A stretch of DNA of 64,000 nucleotides from Ancylobacter mangrovi (GTDB lineage: Bacteria > Pseudomonadota > Alphaproteobacteria > Rhizobiales > Xanthobacteraceae): the NCBI RefSeq assembly GCF_024752355.1, contig NZ_JANTHZ010000004.1, forward strand, positions 62,001-126,000, read 5' to 3'. Each line of letters begins with the position of its first letter. Position 1 is the stretch's first letter. A program made the position numbers and the translations under genes. The notes beneath the pieces are model-generated. The model did no database searches. It saw only the letters and a program-made list of their open reading frames with translations, and had not been told where the DNA came from. Positions 36,921 to 45,832 of this stretch are shown here, one piece after another.

Positions 36921-37374
36921 TCAAAGCTTCCTCGTCATTCGTCTGGGCGCAGGCCGCGACAAGATTGGACTTCATCATCGACAGGGCCTCCACCAGGCTC
37001 CGGCGCTTCTCGGCCGACAGGCCCTCGAGCGCGTCGTGCCGCGTCGCGTCGCCGACCACGTGCATCTGCTCGATCAGGGGTCGGGCCCCCTCGCGCAGAT
37101 AGAGCAGCCAGACCCGCCGGTCGGTCGGATGGGCGCGCCGCTCGATCAGCCCGCGCTGCTCGAGCTTGTCGACGACACGCGCCAGCGTGATCGGCTCGAC
37201 CTCCAGCATGTCCGCGAGGCAGCCCTGCTGGATGCCCTCGTTCCGGCTCAGATAGGCAAGCGTCTGCCACTGCGTCCGGGTCAGGCCGGACTCCTTCGCC
37301 CGCTGCTCGAAACGCTTGCGCAACAGACGCGCGACGTCGTGGAGCAGGAAGCCCAACGTCGGTTCATTGTCCAT
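36913..37374 (-). CDS. MarR family transcriptional regulator
   Basis: A 153-residue winged-helix protein (LTRTQWQTLAYLSRNEGIQQ, LEVEPITLARVVDKLEQRGL, RAHPTDRRVWLLYL). The ATG at 37374 gives the usual MarR length; the longer frame would run through the operator. It heads the efflux operon and lies directly behind a near-perfect palindrome, so it is probably an autorepressor released by the pump's substrates. Confidence 0.93.
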   Translation of the reverse strand: MDNEPTLGFLLHDVARLLRKRFEQRAKESGLTRTQWQTLAYLSRNEGIQQGCLADMLEVEPITLARVVDKLEQRGLIERRAHPTDRRVWLLYLREGARPLIEQMHVVGDATRHDALEGLSAEKRRSLVEALSMMKSNLVAACAQTNDEEALNG

Positions 37375-37385
37375 GGCTGGAAGCA

Positions 37386-37415
37386 CCCATATGATAAGCA
37401 CCCTTATAATATGGG
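37386..37415 (-). promoter_or_regulatory. MarR operator overlapping the efflux operon promoter
   Basis: 13-bp arms CCCATATGATAAG and CTTATAATATGGG with a 4-bp spacer match at 12 of 13 positions. On the minus strand the dyad spans TTGTGC (-35-like) to TATCAT (-10-like) before the MarR start at 37374. Binding would block RNA polymerase. Confidence 0.75.
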
Positions 37416-37604
37416 CACAACCATCTCGCAATCCATTCCCGCGAACGGCGAAACGGCTTGTAAAACGGTCGATGAGCGCCAGCAGGACGCCGCAATGCCG
37501 ACCGAATTGCGGCCGGCGGGCACCTTCCGGATGGCTGGCGAGCTTCCGCCCGCCCCGCTATGTCGTTGCGCTATCGGGCGGCGGAGGCTGCCCGGCGCGG
37601 CGCG

Positions 37605-38321
37605 TCACCAGGGCACGGTCCGGCCGAGATAATCGAGATATTCCAGGCCCGGCCGTTCCCGCTTGGCGAGCAGCACGTTTACGAGGTTCGGAATGCTGTC
37701 CCCGACCGAGAGCGGCGCCGAGGCGCCGCCGAGCTCGGTGCGGATCCAGCCCGGCGCCATCAGCGCCATCGCGCGCGGCGACCCGGCCTCGCGGGCGGCG
37801 AAGCTGCGCATGAACATGTTCAGCGCCGCCTTGCTGCCGCGATAGACCTCGCGCAGGCCCTTCACATTATTGGCAACGCTGCCCTGCCCGGAGGACATCG
37901 CGCCGATCAGCCCGTCCGCCGGCACGAGATCCTGCAGCGCCTCGATCGCGCGCATCGGGCTGAGCGCGTTGGTGACCATGACGCGCACGAACTCCTCCGT
38001 GCTGACCTCGCCGATGTGGACATGCTCCTCATGCGTGGTGGTGCCAGCATTGACGAACAGCATGTCGAGCACCCGGCCCGACAGGCGGGTACGCAGCGCC
38101 GCGATCTCGCCCGGCTCGTTGATGTCGAGGGTCTCGATCTCCACCCGGCCCTCGTTCTCATCGGCCAGATCGTGCAGCAGGGTACGGGCGCCGCCACGGA
38201 CGGTGCCGATGACGTGCCAGCCCTTCGTCACGAACTCGGCCGCCATCGCATGGCCAAGGCCGCGCGACGCGCCGATGATGAGGATGGTGGGGGAAGGAGC
38301 GGTGACGGGGGAGAGGGGCAT
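37605..38321 (-). CDS. SDR family oxidoreductase
   Basis: A 238-residue short-chain dehydrogenase. Cofactor loop GASRGLG, NAG in FVNAGTTTHEEH, Ser in AMSSGQGS and Y-x3-K as YRGSK. The text resembles C-factor/CsgA-like SDRs. Divergent from the LysR gene at 38456, which probably controls it. Substrate unknown. Confidence 0.87.
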   Translation of the reverse strand: MPLSPVTAPSPTILIIGASRGLGHAMAAEFVTKGWHVIGTVRGGARTLLHDLADENEGRVEIETLDINEPGEIAALRTRLSGRVLDMLFVNAGTTTHEEHVHIGEVSTEEFVRVMVTNALSPMRAIEALQDLVPADGLIGAMSSGQGSVANNVKGLREVYRGSKAALNMFMRSFAAREAGSPRAMALMAPGWIRTELGGASAPLSVGDSIPNLVNVLLAKRERPGLEYLDYLGRTVPW

Positions 38322-38396
38322 GGCCTCGATCCTTTCGCTGACAGGGTTCGCGGCCGATATGAGCGGCGCCTCGATGATGCACCAGACGCATTCCCT

Positions 38397-38411
38397 GCAA
38401 TGAATGATTGC
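38397..38411. promoter_or_regulatory. LysR box between SDR and LysR genes
   Basis: GCAAT-GAATG-ATTGC, a perfect 5-bp dyad of 15 bp total in the 134-bp divergent gap, has LysR-box geometry (T-N11-A class). It is probably bound by the adjacent LysR protein. Confidence 0.55.
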
Positions 38412-38455
38412 GTCCGGCGCTATGCCTCGGTGCGCAGGCGCGCTACCACCGCGCC

Positions 38456-39376
38456 ATGCAGGACGTCGACCTGAACCTCCTCGTCGCGCTCGACGCGCTG
38501 CTCGCCGAGCGCAGCGTGACGCGGGCCGCCCGCCGGCTCGGCCTCAGCCCGTCCGCCATGAGCCGGACGCTGGTGCGGCTTCGCCGCGTGACCGGCGACC
38601 CGCTGCTTGTGCAGGCCGGCCGCGTGCTCGTTCCCACTCCCTATGCGGACGAATTGGGCGGGCGGGTCCACGTCCTCGCCCGCGACGCGCTGGCGGTGCT
38701 GCGCCCGGCCGGCAGCGCGCTCGACCTCGCCTCGCTGGAACGGACCTTCACGCTGCGCGCCGGCGAAGGCTTCGTCGAACTGGTCGCCGCCCCGCTGGCG
38801 ACGCGGATCGCGAGCGCGGCGCCGCATGTGCGCCTGCGCTTCGTGCCGAAGCCCGACAAGGACGCCGAGCCGCTGCGCGACGGGCGGATCGACCTGGAGA
38901 TCGGGGTGCTGGGCACCTCGGCGCCGGAACTGCGCACCCAGCTCCTGTTCCGCGACGGCTTCGTCGGCGTCGCCCGGCTCGGCCATCCGCTTCTCGCCGC
39001 CCCGGTGACGGCCGAGCGCTACGCCGCCTGCCGCCACGTGGTGGCCTCGCGCCGCGGCGACTTCGCCGGCCCTGTCGACGAGGCGCTGGCGCAGGCGGGA
39101 CTGCGCCGCACCGCGATGCTGGTCGTTCCCGGCTATCCCGAGGCGATGCGCGTGGCGCGCCATTCGGATCTGGTGGCGCTGGTGCCGCGCTCGTGCCTCG
39201 GCAACGCGCTCACCGGCGATCATGCCGCCCTTCTCGGCCTCGGCAGCTTCGAGCTGCCGGTGCGCACGCCCGCGTTCAACATTTCCGCCATCTGGCATCC
39301 TCGCCTCGATGCCGAGCCGGCCCAGCGCTGGCTCCGCGCCACCGTCGCGGCGGTCTGCCGCGAGGCCTATCCCTGA
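38456..39376 (+). CDS. LysR family transcriptional regulator
   Basis: A 306-residue LysR protein (DVDLNLLVALDALLAERSVT, RRLGLSPSAMSRTLVRLRRV) of the NodD/LeuO-like branch, with effector domain ending FNISAIWHPRLDAEPAQRWL. The ATG at 38456 is chosen over 38408 because the HTH normally begins within the first residues. Divergent from the SDR gene with a dyad between them. Confidence 0.9.
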   Translation: MQDVDLNLLVALDALLAERSVTRAARRLGLSPSAMSRTLVRLRRVTGDPLLVQAGRVLVPTPYADELGGRVHVLARDALAVLRPAGSALDLASLERTFTLRAGEGFVELVAAPLATRIASAAPHVRLRFVPKPDKDAEPLRDGRIDLEIGVLGTSAPELRTQLLFRDGFVGVARLGHPLLAAPVTAERYAACRHVVASRRGDFAGPVDEALAQAGLRRTAMLVVPGYPEAMRVARHSDLVALVPRSCLGNALTGDHAALLGLGSFELPVRTPAFNISAIWHPRLDAEPAQRWLRATVAAVCREAYP

Positions 39377-39394
39377 GCGCCGGCGGGCCGCCCC

Positions 39395-40330
39395 TCACAT
39401 GGCGAAGGCGAGATAGCCGCTGATGGTCAGGACCGAGATGATGGTCGACACCAGCACCACCCTCGCGGTGATGCCCGCCTCGCGCCGGTAGAACTCGGCC
39501 AGCATGAAGGGGCCGGTCCCGGTCGGCAGCGCGGCGAGCAGCACGGCGGTGTGCGTCAACAGCGGCGGCAGCCCGAAGACGGCGGTGGCGAGGACCCAGG
39601 TGACGACCGGCTGGACCACCAGCTTGAACCCGACCAGCAGCGCGACCGGGCCGGCATTCGGCTCGGTATGCTCGCGCCGATCCGCGAGGAACAGGCCGAG
39701 CGCCACCAGCGCGCAGGGCGAGGCCGCGCCACCGAGCAGCTTCAGGAAGTTTTCCACCGGAGCGGGAATCTCGAGGCCGCAGAGCGGGACGACGGCGCCA
39801 AGCACCGGCGCGACCAGCAGCGGATTGCGCACGAGCGAACGCCCAACCTTGAGCACCAGATGCGAGCGGCGCTTCTCGGTCTGCAGCCCGACCTCGATCA
39901 GGACGATCGCCCCGGCGAAGATGACGCAGACGGTGATGATGGTCGCCACCAGCGTCGGCGCCATCGCCTCGCGCCCGAGCGCGACCAGCGCCAGCGGGAA
40001 GCCGATGAAGCCGGTATTGGCATAGCCCGCATTCAGCCCGTCGATGGCCGCGTCGGCGAGGTGGCGCGGACGCCGCAGCCGCACCGCGACCGTCAGCGCG
40101 AAGACCAGCCCGCTGCCGAGCCCGAACGCGGCGACGAAGCCCGGCTGCCACACATCGGCCCAGCGCGCATGGGCGATGATGTCGAACAGCAGCGCCGGCA
40201 GGGCGAGGTAGACGACGAAGCGGTTCAGCTCGGTCGTCGCGTGCGGCCCGAGCACGCCGATGCGGCGGGCGAGCCAGCCGGCGAAGATCAGCGCGAAGAC
40301 GGGAAGGACGACAATAAGCGTCGAAAGCAT
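39395..40330 (-). CDS. AEC family transporter (auxin efflux carrier-like)
   Basis: A 311-residue membrane protein with about ten hydrophobic segments (MLSTLIVVLPVFALIFAGWL, GYANTGFIGFPLALVALG, LPTGTGPFMLAEFYRREAG). AEC carriers move dicarboxylates such as malate or malonate, or other organic acids. It diverges from the LysR gene at 40429, with a BenM-type site between, and is its likely target. Confidence 0.9.
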   Translation of the reverse strand: MLSTLIVVLPVFALIFAGWLARRIGVLGPHATTELNRFVVYLALPALLFDIIAHARWADVWQPGFVAAFGLGSGLVFALTVAVRLRRPRHLADAAIDGLNAGYANTGFIGFPLALVALGREAMAPTLVATIITVCVIFAGAIVLIEVGLQTEKRRSHLVLKVGRSLVRNPLLVAPVLGAVVPLCGLEIPAPVENFLKLLGGAASPCALVALGLFLADRREHTEPNAGPVALLVGFKLVVQPVVTWVLATAVFGLPPLLTHTAVLLAALPTGTGPFMLAEFYRREAGITARVVLVSTIISVLTISGYLAFAM

Positions 40331-40412
40331 GGGTGCGGGCCGGGCGTTGAGGGACGCGATTGGACTAGCCCACCCGCTTCATGCCATCCAATGCCGATTG
40401 ACGGCCGGATCC

Positions 40413-40427
40413 ATACCCGTTCGGTAT
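40413..40427. promoter_or_regulatory. ATAC-N7-GTAT LysR site
   Basis: ATACC-CGTTC-GGTAT fits the BenM/CatM-type consensus ATAC-N7-GTAT exactly. It ends one base before the LysR start codon at 40429, so binding would repress the regulator itself and act on the divergent AEC gene. Confidence 0.65.
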
Positions 40428-40428
40428 C

Positions 40429-41310
40429 ATGATCGACATTCGCCAGATGCGCTATTTCGTGGCGCTGGCCGAAACGCTCCATTTCGGGCGCGCGGCCGAG
40501 CGCCTGCACATCAGCCAGCCCCCGCTCAGCCGGCAGATCGCCGCGCTGGAGAAGGAGCTCGGCGTGCGCCTGCTGGAGCGCGGCTCGCGGCGTGCCACGC
40601 TGACCCATGCCGGCCGGCGTTTCCTGGAGGACGCGCGCGCCGTGCTCGCGGCCTATGACCAGGCCTGCCGCAATGCGCGCCTGGCGGATCTCGGCGAGCT
40701 CGGCGAGCTCTCCATCGGCTTCATGATGCACGCCGCCTATACGGTGGTGCCGAGGCTGACGCGCCGCTTCGTCGACAAGCACCCGCTGGTGCGGATCGAA
40801 CTGCGCGAGGCGGTGCCGAGCCTGCTGGTCGATGCGGTGCTGGCGGGCCGGTTCGACGCCGTCATCACCTTCGATCCCGGCCCGATGCGCGGGGTGGCGG
40901 CCCATCGCCTCCATGAGGAGCGGCTGTGCCTCGCCCTCAATCCGGGCCACCGCCTTGCCGGGAAGGCCGCGGTCGGCCCCGAGGACCTCCCCGGCGAGCC
41001 GCTGATCGCCGCGCCGGCCGAGGCGGTGCCCACGCTCCACGACGCCATCGTCCGCTATTTCCGCTCGGGTGGCATCGAGCCGAGCTTCCGGTTGGAGGCG
41101 CAGCTTCAGCAGACCGTGGTGAGCCTGGTGGCGGAGGGCCTCGGCATCGCGCTCGTCCCCGCGTCGATGAGCCGGATCGGCTATCCGGACGTCGTCTTTC
41201 GCGAGCTCGAGGATGCGCCGAGCGTCGCCCATGTGGTCGCCTGGCGCCCGGCCAATCTCAACCCGGCGCTGCGCCCGTTCCTCGCCGAGGCCGGCGTCCC
41301 CGGCATGTAG
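40429..41310 (+). CDS. LysR family transcriptional regulator (CatR/BenM-like)
   Basis: A 293-residue LysR protein starting MIDIRQMRYFVALAETLHFG, with RLHISQPPLSRQIAALEKEL. This is the CatM/BenM/CbbR-like HTH, with an effector domain of usual length. It is divergent from the AEC transporter. The nearby ATAC-N7-GTAT site supports the subfamily call. Confidence 0.92.
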   Translation: MIDIRQMRYFVALAETLHFGRAAERLHISQPPLSRQIAALEKELGVRLLERGSRRATLTHAGRRFLEDARAVLAAYDQACRNARLADLGELGELSIGFMMHAAYTVVPRLTRRFVDKHPLVRIELREAVPSLLVDAVLAGRFDAVITFDPGPMRGVAAHRLHEERLCLALNPGHRLAGKAAVGPEDLPGEPLIAAPAEAVPTLHDAIVRYFRSGGIEPSFRLEAQLQQTVVSLVAEGLGIALVPASMSRIGYPDVVFRELEDAPSVAHVVAWRPANLNPALRPFLAEAGVPGM

Positions 41311-41328
41311 GGGTGCGGCCCGGAGGCG

Positions 41329-42249
41329 TCACGCCGCGCGATGATAGGTTTTCGGGATACCCGCCTTCGCGACATTGCCGAGAAGCGCCGTCTCCGGCAG
41401 GCCCCGCTGCAGCACCTCGCGCGCGGCGAACAGCAGGTCGAGATCGATGCCGGTCTCGAAACCCATGCTTTCCAGCATGAAGACGAGGTCCTCCGTCACG
41501 ATGTTGCCGGAGGCGCCGGGCGCGAACGGGCATCCGCCGAGCCCACCGAGCGCGGAGTCGAAACAGCGTATGCCCTCCTCGACCCCGGCCAGCGCGTTGG
41601 CGATGCCGAGCCCCATCGTGTCGTGCAGGTGAAGCCGGTCCAGCACGCCGCCGACCGCGCCCCGCACCGCCCGCACCACCGCGCGCACCTGCGCCGGGTT
41701 GCCGTAGCCGACCGTGTCGGCGAGCACGATGCCGTCGACGCCCGCTTCCGCCAGCGCGGACGCGACCGTCACCACCCGGTCGATCGGGACCGTACCCTCG
41801 ATCGAGCAGCCGAAGGCGGTCGCGCAGCCGGCATCTATCTTCATCGGCCGCTCCTGCGCCCGCACCCAGTCGACGATGGCGCGGACCTCGGCGACCTGCT
41901 CAAGGCTTCCCTTGTTGGTGTTGGCGCGGCTGTGCGCCTCGCTGACCGAGACCGGGACGTTGATGGCGTCGGCGCCGCTCTCATAGGCGCGCTGCGCCCC
42001 CTTGAGGTTCGGCACCAGCGCTACGATCGACACGCCCTCCAGCGTCCGGCTGGCCGCGACCACCTCTCCCGTGTCGGCCATTTGCGGGATGAGCTTCGGC
42101 GGCACGAAGCTGCCGACCTCGATCTCCCGCAATCCGGCCCGCGCCAGCGCGACGATCCACTCGATCTTGACGGCGGTCGGCATGATCGCCTTCTGCATCT
42201 GCAGCCCGTCGCGCGGCCCGACCTCGCATATGCTCACCGGCTCACCCAT
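41329..42249 (-). CDS. HMG-CoA lyase-like enzyme
   Basis: A 306-residue HMGL-fold barrel: VGPRDGLQMQK, metal-binding LHLHDTMGLG, and the catalytic-loop Cys in GLGGCPFAPGASGNIVTEDL. It cleaves (or in relatives condenses) a 3-hydroxy-3-methylglutaryl-CoA or citramalyl-CoA-like thioester. Start ATG at 42249 follows GGGAGGATC; the longer frame is noncoding. Its promoter carries a LacI-type site, and CoA-transferases and MaoC hydratases under similar sites nearby suggest a retro-Claisen step in a CoA-ester pathway. Confidence 0.88.
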   Translation of the reverse strand: MGEPVSICEVGPRDGLQMQKAIMPTAVKIEWIVALARAGLREIEVGSFVPPKLIPQMADTGEVVAASRTLEGVSIVALVPNLKGAQRAYESGADAINVPVSVSEAHSRANTNKGSLEQVAEVRAIVDWVRAQERPMKIDAGCATAFGCSIEGTVPIDRVVTVASALAEAGVDGIVLADTVGYGNPAQVRAVVRAVRGAVGGVLDRLHLHDTMGLGIANALAGVEEGIRCFDSALGGLGGCPFAPGASGNIVTEDLVFMLESMGFETGIDLDLLFAAREVLQRGLPETALLGNVAKAGIPKTYHRAA

Positions 42250-42277
42250 GATGATCCTCCCGTTTCGGCATTTATTT

Positions 42278-42289
42278 TGAAACGTTTTC
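42278..42289 (-). promoter_or_regulatory. LacI-type operator 1 (HMG-CoA-lyase-like promoter)
   Basis: TGAAACGTTTTC, with a perfect TGAAACG half-site, 28 bp upstream of the start codon at 42249. On the minus strand it contains GAAAACGTTTCA, identical to operator 2 at 44695. Confidence 0.6.
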
Positions 42290-42518
42290 CAGTCCGACGT
42301 TAAAGACGCGCGCGTGTTCTGGTCAAGACGGTCGTCGCGCGCGGCGCGTCGCCTAGCGCCCTTAACCGAACGGAATTTTCGATCTGCCATACCGTGCCGG
42401 CGTCATGCCGGGCGATGTCACGCACGCGACATGAGGCGGATCGCGGAGCGCGGCAAAATCGGCTAAGCATGGAACGTTCTCGCGCCCGCCCCGGGGCGCC
42501 GGCGAGCGAAGTGAGGCG

Positions 42519-43562
42519 ATGGACGAGATCAAGACCGGCAAGGCGGTGCCCGCCCGCGCGACCATCAGCGACGTCGCCCGCCGGGCCGGCGTGTCGATCG
42601 GCACCGTGTCGCGTGTGCTCAACAAGGCGCGCAACGTGCAGCCCGCGCTGCAGCGCCGCGTGCTGGACGCGGCCGCCGCGCTCGACTACCGCCCGGACAG
42701 CTTCGCCCAGGGCATGCGCGCCAAGAAGACCCATGTCATCGGCGTCATCGTCCCCGACCTGCGCAACCCGCTCTCCTCGGAGGCGGTCGCCGGGCTGGAG
42801 GAGGAGCTGACCCAGCAGGGCTACACCTTCTTCCTCGCCAATTCGCGCTACGAGCGCGGGCGGGAGGAGAACATCATCAACGAGTTCGCCCGCCGCCGGG
42901 TCGACGGCATCATCGCCATACTGGCGCGCGACCAGGACCCGCGCACGGTCGAGCAGCTGCGCCGCCTGCCGATGCCGGTGGTGCTGCTGGAGCGCGAGAT
43001 CGGCACCGAGTTCGACGCCGTGCGCACCGACCAGGTCGAGGGCACCTACCGGGCGACGCGCTACCTGCTCGCGCTCGGCCACCGGCGCATCGCCATCATC
43101 ACCGTGCCGACCGACAACATGTCCGGCCGCTACCGTTTCGAGGGCTATGCGAAGGCGCTCGCCGACCTCGACGTGCCGCTCGCCGAGGAGCTGGTACGCA
43201 TGGGGGGCTACACGCACGACTATGCGGTGAACGCCGCCTATTCGGTGCTGTCGATGCGCGACAAGCCGACCGCGCTCATCGTCTCCGGCGGCATGCTTCC
43301 CGGCGCGCTGGAAGCGACGCGCCAGCTCAACCTGTCGATTCCGGACGAGTTGTCGATCGTGGCGCTTGGCGACACCGAGCTCGCCGCGCTCATGCGGCCC
43401 GGCATCACCGCCATACGCTACGACTGGGCGCAGACCGGCCGGGTGGCAGCCCGCCTCGCCATTGCGCGTATCAGCGGCAGCGACGTGGCGCCGGACCGCG
43501 CCCTCGTGCCCTACGAATTCATGCTGCGGGAATCCTGCCGCGAGCTGGTGCCCGCCGGCTGA
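42519..43562 (+). CDS. LacI family transcriptional regulator
   Basis: A 347-residue LacI protein: HTH TISDVARRAGVSIGTVSRVL with hinge RPDSFAQGMRAKK, then a periplasmic-binding-like domain (VIGVIVPDLRNPLSSEAVAG, FFLANSRYERGREENIINEF). It is divergent from the HMG-CoA-lyase-like gene. It is clearly related to the LacI protein at 48352 (EGTYRATRYLLALGHRRIA against EGTYRATRYLLGLGHRRIA), so the two may respond to related ligands or share sites. Confidence 0.93.
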   Translation: MDEIKTGKAVPARATISDVARRAGVSIGTVSRVLNKARNVQPALQRRVLDAAAALDYRPDSFAQGMRAKKTHVIGVIVPDLRNPLSSEAVAGLEEELTQQGYTFFLANSRYERGREENIINEFARRRVDGIIAILARDQDPRTVEQLRRLPMPVVLLEREIGTEFDAVRTDQVEGTYRATRYLLALGHRRIAIITVPTDNMSGRYRFEGYAKALADLDVPLAEELVRMGGYTHDYAVNAAYSVLSMRDKPTALIVSGGMLPGALEATRQLNLSIPDELSIVALGDTELAALMRPGITAIRYDWAQTGRVAARLAIARISGSDVAPDRALVPYEFMLRESCRELVPAG

Positions 43563-43581
43563 GCGAGACTCGCGCCGGGAA

Positions 43582-44577
43582 TCAGAACGCGCGCGCCGGC
43601 AGCAGCGGCAGGGCGCCGGCCTTGCCATAGGCCTCGTCCACCAGCCGCATCACCGGCACCATGTCGGACAGGTCCGCGAGCGGCGGGTGGCCCTTCCGCA
43701 CGCGCTCCAGAACGTCGAACACGAAGGTCCGGTAGTGCGGGACGTTGGTGGTGACCGAGTGCCACCGGCGCGCGGCGCCCTCATTGTCGAGGCTCTCCAC
43801 CGTCTGCGGGTCGTGGGCGATGGTGTAGTGCGCGGGCGAGCGCAACGCGTAGTGCATGTCGAAATTGCTGGTGGGCGCAGGGTAGAGATAGCCGGTCTCG
43901 ACCACGCACAGCGCCCCGCCGCGCTCGAAGGTGACGACCGAATAGTCCTCCACCCGCTCGCGCCAGGCATGGTTCGCCATGGTCGCGTTCAGCACCCGCA
44001 CCTCCTCGCCCAGCAGCCGCAGCGCCAGGTCGAAGAAATGGACGGCGAGGTTGATCGTGCAGCCTCCGCCCGACAGCGCCGGGTCAAGCATCCAAGAGCA
44101 GCCGGCCTGCCGGTAGCGGGCCGGAAAGCCTGCGATGAAGCGGAAGCTCGCATAGCTGAGATCGCCCTCCGCCTTCAGCCCCTCGAGATGGCGCGCGAAG
44201 TCGCCGTTTCGGAACACCAGCGGCACGGCGGCGAAGGCGCCCCGCTGCGCCGCCAGCGCGGCGATGTCGGCGACGGCGGGCGCGTCGAGCCCGCAGGGCT
44301 TCTCCAGCGCGAAGGGAATGCCCTCCTCGATCAGGAAGCGCGCCTCCTCCGGCATGTCGGCGTGCCGGCCGAGCGCGAACACGAAGTCCGGCCTGAGGCG
44401 GCGGCACAGGGCGCGGAAATCGGTGTCGCCGGCGCAGCCGAGACGCTCCGTCAGCCGCACCACGACGGCCGGGTCGGGATCGGCGACGCCGACCAGCTCC
44501 GCCCCCGGCACCTCCAGCAGCGGCACAAGATAGAGGTCGAGGTGCCAGTGCGAGGCGCCAATGAAAACGATTTTCAC
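43582..44577 (-). CDS. Gfo/Idh/MocA family oxidoreductase
   Basis: A 331-residue NAD(P)-dependent oxidoreductase with N-terminal Rossmann text KIVFIGASHWHLDLYLVPLL and the EKPCGLDAPAV motif (EKP is diagnostic). A C-terminal alpha/beta domain includes GGGCTINLAVHFFDLALRLL. The start is GTG at 44577, with GGGAGGAAG upstream. It probably oxidises or reduces a polyol- or sugar-like substrate. It shares the divergent promoter with the MaoC pair under LacI site 2. Confidence 0.88.
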   Translation of the reverse strand: MKIVFIGASHWHLDLYLVPLLEVPGAELVGVADPDPAVVVRLTERLGCAGDTDFRALCRRLRPDFVFALGRHADMPEEARFLIEEGIPFALEKPCGLDAPAVADIAALAAQRGAFAAVPLVFRNGDFARHLEGLKAEGDLSYASFRFIAGFPARYRQAGCSWMLDPALSGGGCTINLAVHFFDLALRLLGEEVRVLNATMANHAWRERVEDYSVVTFERGGALCVVETGYLYPAPTSNFDMHYALRSPAHYTIAHDPQTVESLDNEGAARRWHSVTTNVPHYRTFVFDVLERVRKGHPPLADLSDMVPVMRLVDEAYGKAGALPLLPARAF

Positions 44578-44694
44578 GAATCTTCCTCCCGCTCGGGATT
44601 TTTGTCGGGCGTCTCCCTGCCAGGTTTCCGGCAGGCAACACACGCTGGGCTTTGGGTCGAGCTGCTCGCCACTTTGCCATGGCGAGATCATATT

Positions 44695-44706
44695 GAAAAC
44701 GTTTCA
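44695..44706. promoter_or_regulatory. LacI-type operator 2 (oxidoreductase/MaoC divergent promoter)
   Basis: GAAAACGTTTCA, with a perfect TGAAACG half-site on the minus strand, lies in the 215-bp gap between 44577 and 44793. It is identical over 12 bp to operator 1. Confidence 0.6.
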
Positions 44707-44792
44707 CCAGAAGCTACAGTACCAGCTCCATGGCGGCGCCCGCCAGCGGGTCGCCCGCCCCAACAAGAAGATCGCAAGGCGAGGAGACATCC

Positions 44793-45335
44793 ATGGCAGT
44801 CGACGAACTGGTGGACTACATCACCGCGGAGGTGCGCGCCGTCATCGGCGCCCGCTCCGACTGGATCGAGGCGCCCCATCCCGTGGAGGCGAGCGAGAAC
44901 CGCCGCTTCTTCCAGGCGCTGATGGACCCCAATCCGCGCTTCTGGGACGAGGCCCATGCGCGGACCACGCGCTATGGCGGCGTCGTCACCCCGCCCGCCT
45001 TCGCCGTGCACGCCTTCCGCCGCCCCGCAGGCGAGCTGAACGATTCGCTCGCGGCGGCCGGCGACCCGGATTTCGACGGCGTCTCGCGCGCCATGCGTCC
45101 GGGCCTGCCCAAGCTGCCGGTGCCGCTCTCGGGCATCTTGAACGGGGGCTACGAATACGAGTTCTTCAGCTACCCGAAGGTCGGCGAGCGCATCCTGTGC
45201 CGCTCCGCCTATCTCGACATCTACCAGAAGCAGGGCAAGTCCGGCCCGATGGTCATGGTGGTGATCGAGGACGAGTACCGCACCGCGGACGGCCGCCCGC
45301 TGCTCAAGTCGCTCAACACCATGATCATGAGATAG
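44793..45335 (+). CDS. MaoC-like dehydratase, N-terminal-type subunit
   Basis: A 180-residue hot-dog protein of the FAS1-like dehydratase type (YGGVVTPPAFAVHAFRRPAG, LPVPLSGILNGGYEYEFFSY, GPMVMVVIEDEYR). At the hydratase motif it reads DPNPRFWDEAH, so the Asp is kept but the His position is Phe/Trp. The start is ATG at 44793 after GAGGAGAC. It lies 3 bp before the second hot-dog gene and probably forms a heteromer with it that hydrates an enoyl-CoA. Confidence 0.8.
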   Translation: MAVDELVDYITAEVRAVIGARSDWIEAPHPVEASENRRFFQALMDPNPRFWDEAHARTTRYGGVVTPPAFAVHAFRRPAGELNDSLAAAGDPDFDGVSRAMRPGLPKLPVPLSGILNGGYEYEFFSYPKVGERILCRSAYLDIYQKQGKSGPMVMVVIEDEYRTADGRPLLKSLNTMIMR

Positions 45336-45338
45336 ACG

Positions 45339-45818
45339 ATGGCCGAACCCGTGTATTTCGAGAGCGTCGCGGTCGGCGACGACATCCCCGTGCTCGCCAA
45401 GGGCCCGATGACCACGGCGCACATCATCCGCTGGTCCGCCGCGATGGAGAACTGGCACAAGATCCACTACGACTGGCGCTACGCGACCGGGCATGACGGC
45501 CTGCCCGACGTGCTCGTCAACGGCTCCTGGAAGCAGCATGTGCTGGCCCAACTCCTCGTCGACTGGGCCGGCGAGACCGGCTGGCTCTGGAAGATGAACT
45601 TCCAGTATCGCGGTATGAACATTCCCGGCGACACGCTCACCGCCTGGGGCCGCGTCACCGGCACGCGCCGGCGCGCCGACTACGGCGTGGTCGAGCTCGA
45701 GATCGGACTGAAGGACCAGAACGGCAGGGAAGGCTCGCCCGGCACGGCCAGCGTGGTGCTGCCGCTGAAGGGCGGGCCCGGCGTGCCCTATCCGTTCGAT
45801 CCGGCGGTGCTGCACTGA
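45339..45818 (+). CDS. MaoC-like dehydratase, catalytic-type subunit
   Basis: A 159-residue hot-dog protein with the motif MENWHKIHYDWRYATG. The His of IHYD fits the catalytic base, while the usual Asp five residues earlier is Asn. Residues VNGSWKQHVLAQLLVDWAG form the long central helix. It is paired with 44793-45335 and together they are the likely enoyl-CoA hydratase of this locus. Confidence 0.82.
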   Translation: MAEPVYFESVAVGDDIPVLAKGPMTTAHIIRWSAAMENWHKIHYDWRYATGHDGLPDVLVNGSWKQHVLAQLLVDWAGETGWLWKMNFQYRGMNIPGDTLTAWGRVTGTRRRADYGVVELEIGLKDQNGREGSPGTASVVLPLKGGPGVPYPFDPAVLH

Positions 45819-45832
45819 AGCGCATAAAAGGA

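Noticed and set aside
34460..37190. Plus-strand frames of over 400 codons opposite the efflux operon
   Set aside because: Antisense to the MFS and HlyD genes, without recognisable domains.
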